Below, piece by piece: positions 8,059-16,498 of a stretch of 64,000 nt of DNA. Under the pieces are notes generated by a model that searched no databases, had not been told where the DNA came from, and saw nothing but the letters and a program-made list of their open reading frames with translations. Source of the DNA: Streptomyces orinoci (lineage in GTDB: Bacteria; Actinomycetota; Actinomycetes; Streptomycetales; Streptomycetaceae). The stretch lies in assembly GCF_003121295.1 (NCBI RefSeq), contig NZ_PHNC01000029.1:744001-808000 (forward strand). Direction: 5' to 3'. Every line of letters begins with the position of its first letter. Within the stretch, counting starts at the first letter, position 1. The position numbers and the translations under genes were made by a program.

Positions 8059-8448
8059 TCAGCCGCGGACGGCCTTCCCCCAGCGCTGGGACTGGAACTT
8101 GTGGCCGAAGGTTCTGCTGAGCTCCCGCTGGCCGTGCCCGGGCGCCAGGGTGAGTGAGCGGCCCTTGAAGTCGCGGTGTTCGAAGACGGTCACCGGGCTG
8201 TGGCCGTGGTTGTAGAGCGATTCCACATGGGCCAGGGCGCGGTCGCGGGTGAGGTCCTTGCTGTCGCCGGTCAGCCGGGTGACCGTGCCGGTGTAGCGCA
8301 GACCGCTGTAGGCACAGAGGCTGCCGGCCGGGCAGTTGGCCGGGGCCTGCTCGGCCCCGTCGGCCGCGAGGGCGGCGGGACCGGCGGACAGCAGCAGGGT
8401 GGTGAGGCCGAGGGCGGCGGCGGTGCGCCACCGAGAGTGATCAGTCAT
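8059..8448 (-). CDS. Secreted peptidase-inhibitor family I36 protein
   Basis: A 129-residue exported protein. A signal peptide (TAAALGLTTLLLSAGPAALA, about residues 9-28) is followed by one beta/gamma-crystallin-like I36 domain. Family hallmarks are CPAGSLCAYSGLRYTG with two cysteines, the FEHRDFKGRSLTL repeat, and a C-terminal aromatic and arginine cluster. The founding member, SMI of S. nigrescens, inhibits metalloproteases; inhibition by this protein is inferred only. It lies divergent to cebE, where I would expect the repressor gene cebR in S. coelicolor. Confidence 0.85.
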   Translation of the reverse strand: MTDHSRWRTAAALGLTTLLLSAGPAALAADGAEQAPANCPAGSLCAYSGLRYTGTVTRLTGDSKDLTRDRALAHVESLYNHGHSPVTVFEHRDFKGRSLTLAPGHGQRELSRTFGHKFQSQRWGKAVRG

Positions 8449-8667
8449 AAGGCAAGAGTTAGCAGAACCGGTTCCGGGGAAACGGTTCGCCGGTGTCCGG
8501 TGTTGACCGTGTCACACGTCCGGCCGTCGCGTCCTTGACTCTCCGCCAGGATGCGGCAACCTTTCAGAGCAGATTTCAGAGCAGACCAAGAGCCGCTCCC
8601 CAGCAAATCTCCCCGCCCCCAGCCCAGTTGACCGCCCATGCGCCCACCGGGCGCCGGGAAGGACGCC
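8449..8667. promoter_or_regulatory. I36 gene / cebE divergent promoter region
   Basis: The region has two near-identical palindrome-like 10-mers, GAACCGGTTC at 8465-8474 and GAAACGGTTC at 8479-8488, placed 16 bases upstream of the I36 start. It also has an exact tandem 12-mer TTTCAGAGCAGA at 8562-8573 and 8574-8585. The CebR box TGGGAGCGCTCCCA is not present. The 10-mers resemble LacI-family operators with a central CG, but their regulator is unknown. Confidence 0.45.
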
Positions 8668-9960
8668 ATGCGCGGCAGCATCCGCATCCGCCGGGCGGCG
8701 CTGCTGCCGGCCGTGCTGCTGACCGCCGCGCTGCTCGCGGCCTGCGCGCCGGGCGGGGCGGACGGCCGGACGACCACCCTCACGGTGGGCACCTTCGGGG
8801 TCTTCGGCTACCGGCAGGCCGGGCTCTACGCCGAGTACGAGCGGCTGCACCCGGGGATCAGGGTCCGGGAGAGCGTGATCGAGCGCAATGACGTCTACTA
8901 CCCCCAGTTGCTGACCCACCTGGCGGCGGGCAGCGGGCTGGCCGACATCCAGGCGGTGGAGGTGGGTGGCATCCACGATGTGGCGGCCGCCCGCGGTGAT
9001 CTCTTCGAGGACCTGGGCAAGGCCCCGGGGGTGCGCCGGAGCACCTGGCTGGACTGGAAGTGGGCCCAGGCCACCACCCCGGACGGCCGGACCATCGGGC
9101 TGGGCACCGATATCGGCCCGGTCGCCGTCTGCTACCGGAAGGACTACTTCCGGAAGGCCGGGCTGCCCACCGACCGGGCGGCCGTGGGCCGGCTCTGGGT
9201 GGGCGACTGGGGCGGCTACCTCCGCATCGGACAGCGGTACCGCGACCGCGCCCCGGCGGGCACCGTCTTCACCGACTCGGCGGCCGGGCTGTTCAACGCC
9301 GTGCTGCACGGCTATGCCGAGCGCTACTACGACCGGTCCGGCCGCCCGCGCTTCGCCGACAGCCCGGCCGTACGGGCCTCCTGGGAGCTGGCGGTACGGG
9401 CGGTGCGCGAGGGGCTGACCGCGCGGCTGAAGCAGTTCGAGAAGCCCTGGGACCAGGCCTATGCCAATGGCCGCTTCGCCACCGTGGCCTGTCCGCCCTG
9501 GATGCTGGGCTATATCAAGGAGAAGTCCGGGGCGGCGGGCCACGGCCGATGGGATGTGGCGGCCGCCCCCCGCCCGGCCAACTGGGGCGGCTCCTTCCTC
9601 ACCGTGCCCCGGGCGGGCCGGCACCGGGCCGCGGCCATCGCACTGGCCACCTGGCTGACCGCCCCCGAGCAGCAGACCAGGCTCTTTGTGAAGCAGGCCG
9701 CCATCCCCTCCACCCCGGCCGCCTACGCCATGCCCCAGGTGGCCTCGGCCCATAACCCCTACTTCGGCGACGCCCCCATCGGGCAGATCTTCGCGGCGGC
9801 GGCCCGGGGAGTGCCGACCCTGGTGATCGGGCCGGACGAGCAGCAGATCGGCTCCGCCTTTGTCGATGTGGGCATTCCCCAGGTCGAGCAGCAGGGCAGA
9901 TCCCCGGCGGCGGCCTGGGCGGCGGTCCAGCGGGAGATCCACAACGCGGTGGACCCATGA
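8668..9960 (+). CDS. cebE: CebE-like cellobiose/cello-oligosaccharide-binding lipoprotein
   Basis: A 430-residue substrate-binding protein of a sugar ABC importer. The lipoprotein signal ends LTAALLAAC, so the cysteine near residue 27 would be lipidated and the protein held on the outer face of the membrane. Family 1 solute-binding features follow (TLTVGTFGVFGYRQAGLYAEYE, GLGTDIGPVAVCYRKDYF, WMLGYIKEKSG). ATG 8668 is preferred because GGAAGGA sits just upstream; ATG 8638 would add a poor N-terminus. The assignment rests on synteny with orn/tRNA-His on one side and cebF-cebG-bglC on the other. Import also needs an ATPase such as MsiK, which is not in the window. Confidence 0.88.
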   Translation: MRGSIRIRRAALLPAVLLTAALLAACAPGGADGRTTTLTVGTFGVFGYRQAGLYAEYERLHPGIRVRESVIERNDVYYPQLLTHLAAGSGLADIQAVEVGGIHDVAAARGDLFEDLGKAPGVRRSTWLDWKWAQATTPDGRTIGLGTDIGPVAVCYRKDYFRKAGLPTDRAAVGRLWVGDWGGYLRIGQRYRDRAPAGTVFTDSAAGLFNAVLHGYAERYYDRSGRPRFADSPAVRASWELAVRAVREGLTARLKQFEKPWDQAYANGRFATVACPPWMLGYIKEKSGAAGHGRWDVAAAPRPANWGGSFLTVPRAGRHRAAAIALATWLTAPEQQTRLFVKQAAIPSTPAAYAMPQVASAHNPYFGDAPIGQIFAAAARGVPTLVIGPDEQQIGSAFVDVGIPQVEQQGRSPAAAWAAVQREIHNAVDP

Positions 9961-10946
9961 CCGCCACCGCCCCCGCCCTGGAAGAGCCCGCCGGACCCGG
10001 CGAACGGCCCGCCGTCCGGCCACCGGACGCGGCCCCGTCCCGCCGCCGCCCCGGCCGCGCCCACCGGTACACCCCCTATGCCTTTCTGGCCCCTTTCTTC
10101 CTCTGCTTTGCCGCCTTCGGCCTCTTCCCGCTGCTCTACACCGGCTGGACCTCGCTGCACCGGGTGGAACTGACCTCCCCGGACCATATGGAGTGGGTGG
10201 GGGCGCACAACTATCTTCGACTGCTCCAGGACGACTTCTTCCTCAATGCGCTGCGCAACACCTTTCTGCTGGGGGTGCTCTCCACCGTCCCCCAGCTGCT
10301 GATGGCGCTGGGGCTGGCCCAGTTGCTGCACTACCGGCTGCGGGCCGCCACCTTCTGGCGGGTGGCGCTGCTCACCCCGTACGCCACCTCCGTCGCCGCC
10401 GCCTCACTGGTCTTCGTCATGCTCTACGGGCGTGACTACGGCCTGGTCAACTGGGCGCTGGGAGCGGCTGGTCTGGGGCCGGTGGACTGGCAGAACGGCA
10501 CCTGGAGCGCCCGGCTGGCGGTGTCCTCGATCGTCATCTGGCGGTGGACGGGCTACAACGCGCTGATCTATCTGGCGGCCCTGCGGGCGGTGCCCGAGGA
10601 GCTCTACGAGTCCGCGGCGCTGGACGGGGCCTCGCGCGCCCGGCAGTTCATCCACATCACGGTGCCCGCCCTGCGGCCGGTCATCGCCTTCACCCTGGTG
10701 GTCTCCGCCATCGGCGCCACCCAACTCTTCGGCGAACCCCTGCTGTTCGGCGGGGCGGGCGGCCAGAAGGGCGGGCCCTCGCGACAGTTCCAGACCCTGG
10801 GGCTCTATCTCTATGAACAGGGCTGGTTCGACTACCACTTGGGGCGCGCCTCGGCCGTGGCCTGGGCGATGTTCCTGATCCTGCTGGCGGCCGGCGGGCT
10901 CTACGCCCTGGCGGCCCGGCGGCCCGCCCGGAGCGCCGGACGATGA
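9957..10946 (+). CDS. cebF: CebF-like sugar ABC transporter permease
   Basis: A 329-residue inner-membrane subunit with six predicted helices, the first near residues 38-60 (FLAPFFLCFAAFGLFPLLYTG). The EAA loop that docks the ATPase reads ESAALDGASRARQFIHITVPAL. The start overlaps the cebE stop by ATGA, so translation is coupled. A basic, proline-rich cytoplasmic leader precedes the first helix. Together with CebG it forms the channel for cellobiose/cellotriose; specificity is inferred from the operon. Confidence 0.9.
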   Translation: MTATAPALEEPAGPGERPAVRPPDAAPSRRRPGRAHRYTPYAFLAPFFLCFAAFGLFPLLYTGWTSLHRVELTSPDHMEWVGAHNYLRLLQDDFFLNALRNTFLLGVLSTVPQLLMALGLAQLLHYRLRAATFWRVALLTPYATSVAAASLVFVMLYGRDYGLVNWALGAAGLGPVDWQNGTWSARLAVSSIVIWRWTGYNALIYLAALRAVPEELYESAALDGASRARQFIHITVPALRPVIAFTLVVSAIGATQLFGEPLLFGGAGGQKGGPSRQFQTLGLYLYEQGWFDYHLGRASAVAWAMFLILLAAGGLYALAARRPARSAGR

Positions 10947-11776
10947 GCGCCCGCCGCGCCGGCCGCCGCGCCACCGCCCTGGTCTACGCCGTGCTGGGCC
11001 TGTTCACCGCGGGCTCGCTGTTCCCGCTGCTGTGGACGGCCGTGGCCGCCTCCCAGGACAACGCCCGGCTGGCCGCCACCCCGCCGCCGCTGGCCTTCGG
11101 CGGCCGGCTGCCGCACAACCTGGGCCGGGCCTGGAGCGAGGCCGGTCTGGGCCGGGCGCTGCTGAACACCACCCTGGTGGCCGGGACCGTCGCGCTGAGC
11201 ACCGTGCTGTGCTGCACCCTGGCCGGTTTCGCCTTCGCCAAGCTGCGCTTCGCCGGGCGCCGGGCCCTGCTGGCCGTGGTGATCGGCACCATGATGGTGC
11301 CGCCCCAGCTCGCCGTGGTCCCGCTCTTTATGATCGTCGCCCGGCTGGGCTGGGCCGACCGGCTGCCCTCGGTGGTGCTGCCCTCGCTGGTGAGCGCCTT
11401 CGGGGTGTTCTTTATGCGGCAGTACCTGGTCCGGGCGCTGCCCACCGAGCTGCTGGAGGCGGCCCGGATGGACGGCGCGGGCAGCCTGCGCCTGGTACGG
11501 CATGTGGTGCTGCCCGCCGCCCGCCCGGCGATGGCGGTGCTGGGCATGCTCTCCTTCGTCCAGTCCTGGAACGACTTCTTCTGGCCGGTGATCGCCCTGA
11601 CCCAGCAGAACCCGACCGTCCAGGTGGCGCTCACCGGGCTGGGCCGCGGCTATGTCCCCGACCAGGCGGTGGTGATGGCCGGTGCGCTGCTGGGCACCCT
11701 GCCGCTGCTTCTGGCCTTCGCCCTGCTGGGCCGCCATATCACCGGCGGCATCATGCACGGCGCGGTCAAGGGCTGA
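10943..11776 (+). CDS. cebG: CebG-like sugar ABC transporter permease
   Basis: A 277-residue partner permease with six predicted membrane segments. The EAA loop is LLEAARMDGAGSLRLVRHVVLPAARP. It starts by an ATGA overlap with cebF and ends 44 bases before bglC, so all four genes read as one operon. Length and hydropathy are typical of MalG-type subunits. Confidence 0.9.
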   Translation: MSARRAGRRATALVYAVLGLFTAGSLFPLLWTAVAASQDNARLAATPPPLAFGGRLPHNLGRAWSEAGLGRALLNTTLVAGTVALSTVLCCTLAGFAFAKLRFAGRRALLAVVIGTMMVPPQLAVVPLFMIVARLGWADRLPSVVLPSLVSAFGVFFMRQYLVRALPTELLEAARMDGAGSLRLVRHVVLPAARPAMAVLGMLSFVQSWNDFFWPVIALTQQNPTVQVALTGLGRGYVPDQAVVMAGALLGTLPLLLAFALLGRHITGGIMHGAVKG

Positions 11777-11820
11777 ACCATGTTCCCCCGTCCTCTCCCC
11801 CGACCCTCCGGAGCATCGCC

Positions 11821-13215
11821 ATGCCCAGCCAGTTCCCGCACGGTTTCGTCTGGGGCGCGGCCACCGCGGCCTATCAGACCGAGGGGGCGGTCCATGCGGA
11901 CGGCCGTACCCCCTCCATCTGGGACACCTTCAGCCACACCCCCGGCAGGGTCCGGGCCGGGGACACCGGGGACATCGCGGACGACCACTACCACCGCTAC
12001 GACCAAGACGTCCGGCTGATGTCCCAACTGGGGCTGGGCGCCTACCGGTTCTCGGTTTCCTGGCCGCGCGTCCAGCCCACCGGACGGGGCCCGGCCAGCC
12101 AGGCCGGGCTGGACTTCTACCGGCGGCTGGTGGACGACCTGCTGGCGCATGGCATCCAGCCGGTGCTCACCCTCTACCACTGGGACCTGCCCCAGGAGCT
12201 GGAGGACGCCGGCGGCTGGCCCGAGCGGGAGACCGCACACCGCTTCGCCGACTACGCCCAGCTGGTCGCCGGGGCACTGGGCGACCGGGTGCAGGAGTGG
12301 ATCACCCTCAACGAGCCCTGGTGCAGCGCCTTCCTGGGCTATGCGACCGGGGTGCACGCCCCCGGCCGTACCGATGCCGCCGCCGCGCTGCGCGCCGCCC
12401 ACCACCTCAGTCTGGCGCACGGCCTGGGCGTCCAGGCGCTGCGCGCCACGCTGCCCCGCCGGGCCAGGGTCGCCGTGGCGCTCAATCCCAATGCGGTACG
12501 GGCCAGGAGCGCTTCGGCCGAGGACGAGGACGCCCGGCGCCGGATCGACGCGCTCGCCAACCGGATCTTCACCGGGCCGATGCTGCATGGCGCCTACCCC
12601 GCCGACCTGTTCACCGACACCGCCGCCATCACCGACTGGTCCTTTGTCCAGGCCGATGACGCCCGTACCATCCGGCAGCCGCTGGACTGGCTGGGCATCA
12701 ACTACTACACCCCCTCGGTGGTCTCGGCCGCCACCGGCGACCGGCCGCCCTCCGGCCCCACCGCCTACCCGGGCGCCGAGGAAGTGACCTTCCACCAGCC
12801 GCCGGGCACCCGGACCGCGATGGGCTGGACCGTGGACCCCAGCGGGCTCTATGAGCTGCTGATGCGCTTCTGCCGGGAGGTGCCCGGACTGCCGCTGGCG
12901 ATCACCGAGAACGGCGCCGCCTACGACGACAAGCCCGACGACCGGGGGGCCGTGCACGACCCGGAGCGGATCCGCTATCTGCACACCCACCTGGAGACAC
13001 TGCTGCGGGCGCTGGCCGACGGGGCGGATGTCTGGGGCTACTTCGTCTGGTCGCTGCTGGACAATTTCGAGTGGGCGCACGGCTACAGCAAGCGGTTCGG
13101 GGTGGTGTATGTGGACTACGAGACCCTGGAGCGCGTCCCCAAGACCAGCGCCCGCTGGTACCGGGAGGTCATCCGCACCGGCCAACTGACCGTGGGGAAG
13201 CAGAAGTTCAGCTGA
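11821..13215 (+). CDS. bglC: Family GH1 beta-glucosidase
   Basis: A 464-residue cytoplasmic enzyme that splits imported cellobiose to glucose. The acid/base is Glu165 in TLNEPW and the nucleophile Glu363 in ITENGAA. FVWGAATAAYQTEGA and WGYFVWSLLDNFEWAHGYSKRFG are family signatures. There is no signal peptide, as expected for a partner of the Ceb importer. ATG 11821 follows a CGGAGCATCGCC leader. The 3' end overlaps the convergent downstream gene by eight bases. Confidence 0.95.
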   Translation: MPSQFPHGFVWGAATAAYQTEGAVHADGRTPSIWDTFSHTPGRVRAGDTGDIADDHYHRYDQDVRLMSQLGLGAYRFSVSWPRVQPTGRGPASQAGLDFYRRLVDDLLAHGIQPVLTLYHWDLPQELEDAGGWPERETAHRFADYAQLVAGALGDRVQEWITLNEPWCSAFLGYATGVHAPGRTDAAAALRAAHHLSLAHGLGVQALRATLPRRARVAVALNPNAVRARSASAEDEDARRRIDALANRIFTGPMLHGAYPADLFTDTAAITDWSFVQADDARTIRQPLDWLGINYYTPSVVSAATGDRPPSGPTAYPGAEEVTFHQPPGTRTAMGWTVDPSGLYELLMRFCREVPGLPLAITENGAAYDDKPDDRGAVHDPERIRYLHTHLETLLRALADGADVWGYFVWSLLDNFEWAHGYSKRFGVVYVDYETLERVPKTSARWYREVIRTGQLTVGKQKFS

Positions 13216-14065
13216 ACGCCGAGGGCGGGGGCGGCGGAGAGGGACGGGCGGTGGCGTCGGTCACCACGGCGGCGCCACCGGTGAAGTCGTCCAGGGCACG
13301 GCCGTGTTCCACCCGGCCCTGCTGGGGGTCGCTCGCACAGCGGCGGGTGAGCTCGGCCACCGGCAGCGGCTGCCCCGCGGCCAGCAGCACCGCGTTGCCG
13401 AAGCGCCGGCCGCGCAGTACGGCCGGGTCGGCGGCCAGGCAGAGCTCGGGGAAGACCGAACGCACCGTGGCGATCTGCGCCTTGAGGTGGGCCAGCGGTG
13501 GCCCGTCCGCCAGATTGGCCGCATAACGGCCGTCCGGGCGCAGCACCCGCCGTACCTCGGCGGTGAATTCGGCGCTGGTGAGATGGGCGGGGGTACGGGC
13601 GCCGCCGAACACATCGGCGATCACCAGGTCCGCCCAGCCCTCGGGGATCCGGGCCAGTCCCGCGCGGGCGTCGGCGGTGCGTATCTTGATCCGCCAGGCG
13701 GGATCCAGTGGGAGCTCGCGGCGGACGAACTCCACCAGCGGGCCGTCGATCTCGATGATCTGCTGGGTGGAGCGGGGGCGGGTGGCGGCGATATAGCGGG
13801 CCAGGGTGAACGCCCCGCCGCCCAGGTGCAGCACCTTGACCGGGGCGCCGGGCGGGGCGATCAGGTCGGCGATATGGCCCAGCCGCCGCTGGTAGGCGAA
13901 GGCGAGGTGCGCGGGGTCGTCCGGATCGACATGGGACTGCGGGGCCCGGTCGATCAGCAGAGTCCGGGCCCGGGGCCGGTCACGATCCGGTTCGAGTTCC
14001 GCGAGACCGCCGTTGACCTGGGCGGATGCTATGCCCTCGGCCGGGCGGGCACGTCGTCTTGCCAT
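13208..14065 (-). CDS. Spermidine-synthase-like methyltransferase-fold protein
   Basis: A 285-residue protein with a class I Rossmann fold: KVLHLGGGAFTLARYIA is motif I, IIEIDGPLVEFVRREL the acidic second strand, and ADLVIADVFGGARTPAHL the active-site region. In true spermidine synthases an aspartate pair binds the polyamine; here the loop reads DVFGGART, so activity on polyamines is uncertain. There are no membrane segments, although some relatives are fused to transporters. A polyproline tail ends the protein. It converges on bglC with an eight-base overlap. Confidence 0.8.
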   Translation of the reverse strand: MARRRARPAEGIASAQVNGGLAELEPDRDRPRARTLLIDRAPQSHVDPDDPAHLAFAYQRRLGHIADLIAPPGAPVKVLHLGGGAFTLARYIAATRPRSTQQIIEIDGPLVEFVRRELPLDPAWRIKIRTADARAGLARIPEGWADLVIADVFGGARTPAHLTSAEFTAEVRRVLRPDGRYAANLADGPPLAHLKAQIATVRSVFPELCLAADPAVLRGRRFGNAVLLAAGQPLPVAELTRRCASDPQQGRVEHGRALDDFTGGAAVVTDATARPSPPPPPSAFS

Positions 14066-14133
14066 GCGGCAAGTATCGCCCGTCCCCGGCCGGGGTGGCT
14101 CAGCGGCAGTGGTGGCTCAGCGGCAGCGGTGGC

Positions 14134-14496
14134 TCAGCGGCAGCGGTCCACGGCCTCGATGGTGCGGGCCGCCTCGCCCAGCGCGGCCCGCAGCACCACC
14201 GGGTCGGTGGCGGCGGAGAAGGCGGCGTCCGGCGCCACCAGCCAGCCCGTGCCGGAGACCGGCGGCTCGGCGCGGCCGGTGCGGGAGGCCCGGCCATGGG
14301 TCTGGGTGCAGGCGCTGCCAGGCACATCCCAGCCGGCGGCGGTGCCGGGCGGCACCAGGAAGCCAAGGGTGTGACAGTCCCCGTCGTGCAGCACGGGGCC
14401 CACGCCGTCACGCAGCCGCAGGATGTCAACCGCTTCCAGCCCCTGCCGGGCGGGCACGGTCACCAGGTCACAGGGCGCGTACTCGTCCTCCGCCAA
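14134..14496 (-). CDS. Small protein resembling primase/polymerase N-terminal-like proteins
   Basis: A 120-residue protein. The open frame extends further upstream, but I place the start at TTG 14496 because GGAGGAGGGG (complement of 14503-14512) lies six bases before it and the conserved-looking part begins there (AEDEYAPCDLVTVPARQGLEAVDIL). GDCHTLGFLVPPGTAAGW and TGWLVAPDAAF recall small actinomycete proteins annotated as bifunctional primase/polymerase-like, as does the gene at 23299. No catalytic acids of a primase are visible. Function is unknown. Confidence 0.55.
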   Translation of the reverse strand: MAEDEYAPCDLVTVPARQGLEAVDILRLRDGVGPVLHDGDCHTLGFLVPPGTAAGWDVPGSACTQTHGRASRTGRAEPPVSGTGWLVAPDAAFSAATDPVVLRAALGEAARTIEAVDRCR

Positions 14497-14740
14497 GGGA
14501 AACCCCTCCTCCGCACATTTCGCTGCGACTGCGCTTACGTGCTTCAACTGCCCTGGGCCGTCAATGGCTACGGGCTTGTGCCGCCGCAAAGGATGGCAGT
14601 TCATGGCGGATGGCGAGTGGGATATCCGGTTTGTAGCCAAACCGGGCGGAGCGGGGGCCGGGAAACCGGTACGGTCGTCTCCGCCGCACCGCCGGTCCGG
14701 GCGGCGTCAGCCCGGACCGAAGCAAGAGAGGCGTCCGGCC

Positions 14741-16123
14741 ATGGCTTCCTCCCCGGTCTCCCCGGCTCCGGTACCCAATACGGCGTTCCGTGCCCTGCGC
14801 GGGCAGCGCTCACCAGGGGAGTTCGCGGCTGCCGTACGGCGGGCGGCCCGGGAGATCGGAGAACAGGTCTCCTGCGACGCCCGGTACATCGGGCGGGTGG
14901 AGTCCGGGGAGATCCGCTGCCCCAACTACGCCTATGAGCGCGTCTTCCGGCATATGTTCCCCGGCCGGGAACCGGCCGATATGGGGTTCCTGCCCCGGGA
15001 GGCAGTGCGCGGACGAGGGGCGCGCAACAAGAGGAACGCGCCACCGCCGCGCACCGAAAGCCCTGTGGATGGCCATGCGCCCTTTCCCGGGTACCAGGAA
15101 GGGGACAGGGCCCGTCCCGGCGGCGAGGAGAGCGAAGTGTTGCGTCGCGCGTTTATGACCGGCGGCACGGCCGCCATGGCCGCCGCCTCGCTGGGCGGCC
15201 TTCCGGGCCTGCCCGGCATTCCGGCCCCCCGCCGGGCCGGGGAGAGCGAGGCCCGGGCGGTGGAAGAGGCAGTGCGGCAGATCCGGCTGCTGGACGACCG
15301 GCACGGGGCGGACGCGCTCTACCGGCGGGCCGCGCGTCCGCTGCGGGCCGCCTATGAACTGCTGGACGCCGGGATACGCCGCCAGGAGGTGGCCGACCGG
15401 CTGCATATCGGGGCCGGTGAACTGGCCATTTCCGTCGGGTGGTTGGCCCATGACTCGGGGCGGCCGGCGGATGCCCGCTCGCACTACGCGGAGGCGCTGG
15501 CCACCGCGCGGGTCGCCGGGGACGCGGGGCTGGAGGCCCATGCCTTCTGCAACACCGCCTTCCTGGCCCGGGATGCCGGGCGCCCCCGCGAGGCGCTGCG
15601 CGCGGCACAGGCCGCGCAACAGGCGGCGCGCGGGCTGGGTTCCGCGCGGCTGCTGTCCCTGGCGGCACTGCGGGAGGCCGGGGGCTGGGCCGGGCTGGGC
15701 GACCGTACGGCCTGCGAGGGGGCGCTCTCCCGGGCCAGGACCCTCTTCGGCCGCGGCCCGGACGAGGCGGACCCCGAGTGGATGAGCTTCTTCGGGGAGG
15801 CGGAGCTGGAGGGGCTTCAGGCGCAGTGCTGGTCCGCACTGGGGGACTGGCCACGGGCGGCGGCGCACGCGGAGCGGGCGGTGGCCCTGCAGGATCCCCA
15901 CTTTGCGCGCAATATCGCTTTGTACACCGCGCAGTTGGCGGGGGATCTGGTGCGGGCGGGCGAGGTGGAGGCTGCGGCGGAGGCGGGCGGGCGGGGGCTG
16001 GATCTGCTCGCCGGTGTCCGGTCGGCTCGCATCCGGGCGATGCTGGCCGATACGACGCGGCGGTTGCGCAGCTATCGGCGCAATTGCCGGGTGGCCGACT
16101 TCTTGGAGCGTGCGCCCCTTTAG
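14741..16123 (+). CDS. XRE-type regulator with TPR-like C-terminal domain
   Basis: A 460-residue protein. The N-terminal part (RALRGQRSPGEFAAAVRRAAREIG, YIGRVESGEIRCPNYAYERVF) is a Cro/C1-type DNA-binding domain. A linker follows with the segment RRAFMTGGTAAMAAASLGGLPG, which such Streptomyces proteins often carry. From about residue 185 there are tetratricopeptide-like helix pairs (ALATARVAGDAGLEAHAF). Many paralogues exist per genome; targets are unknown. ATG 14741 has AGAGAGG upstream. The gene runs into the repeat region shared with the convergent phosphatase. Confidence 0.85.
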   Translation: MASSPVSPAPVPNTAFRALRGQRSPGEFAAAVRRAAREIGEQVSCDARYIGRVESGEIRCPNYAYERVFRHMFPGREPADMGFLPREAVRGRGARNKRNAPPPRTESPVDGHAPFPGYQEGDRARPGGEESEVLRRAFMTGGTAAMAAASLGGLPGLPGIPAPRRAGESEARAVEEAVRQIRLLDDRHGADALYRRAARPLRAAYELLDAGIRRQEVADRLHIGAGELAISVGWLAHDSGRPADARSHYAEALATARVAGDAGLEAHAFCNTAFLARDAGRPREALRAAQAAQQAARGLGSARLLSLAALREAGGWAGLGDRTACEGALSRARTLFGRGPDEADPEWMSFFGEAELEGLQAQCWSALGDWPRAAAHAERAVALQDPHFARNIALYTAQLAGDLVRAGEVEAAAEAGGRGLDLLAGVRSARIRAMLADTTRRLRSYRRNCRVADFLERAPL

Positions 16124-16139
16124 GGGGCGCGGAGTTGAG

Positions 16140-16336
16140 GGGTGCCCCCTCCGGGGGCGCGGGGAACTGCGCGCCCAGCCCGATGCGGCCCGCACCCGAA
16201 ATGTGACGGAGGCACCCCCGAGGGGCGCGGGGAACTGCGCGCCCAGCCCGATGCGGCCCGCACCCGAAATGTGACGGAGGCACCCCCGAGGGGCGCGGGG
16301 AACTGCGCGCCCAGCCCAGTGCGGCCCGCACACAAG
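16140..16336 (-). repeat. 68-bp tandem repeat built from the dispersed GC-rich element
   Basis: Two full copies and a partial third of a 68-base unit start at 16155, 16223 and 16291. Each holds the complement of GCGCAGTTCCCCGCGCCCCT followed by GCGGCCCGCACCCGAAA. Copies 1 and 2 are almost identical, which suggests recent duplication. The block starts just after the XRE gene stop. Confidence 0.9.
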
Positions 16337-16364
16337 ATGTAACTGGCGCCCAGCGGCGCTGCGT

Positions 16365-16490
16365 TGTTTTCCGGGTGCGGGCCGCACTTTGGCCGGTCGC
16401 GCAGTTCCCCGCGCCCCTGACGGGCACCGGTCGAGTTCCGGGTGCGGGCCGCACGTGGCTGGGCGCGCAGTTCCCCGCGCCCCTGGCGGG
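16365..16490 (+). repeat. Two further copies of the element in inverse orientation
   Basis: Cores at 16399-16418 and 16465-16484 read GCGCAGTTCCCCGCGCCCCT, each preceded by CGGGTGCGGGCCGCAC. They face the tandem block at 16140-16336, so the whole gap can fold back on itself. It lies between convergent genes, where a two-way terminator is expected. Confidence 0.9.
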
Positions 16491-16498
16491 GCGGGCGG

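Noticed and set aside
8079..8090. CCCAGCGCTGGG as a CebR box for the ceb operon
   Set aside because: It lies inside the coding part of the I36 gene, the flanks do not match TGGGAGCGCTCCCA, and it is almost 600 bases from cebE.
16140..16336. Tandem repeats as a CRISPR array
   Set aside because: The 68-base units are contiguous, with no unique spacers, and no cas genes are present; the same element occurs singly elsewhere in the window.
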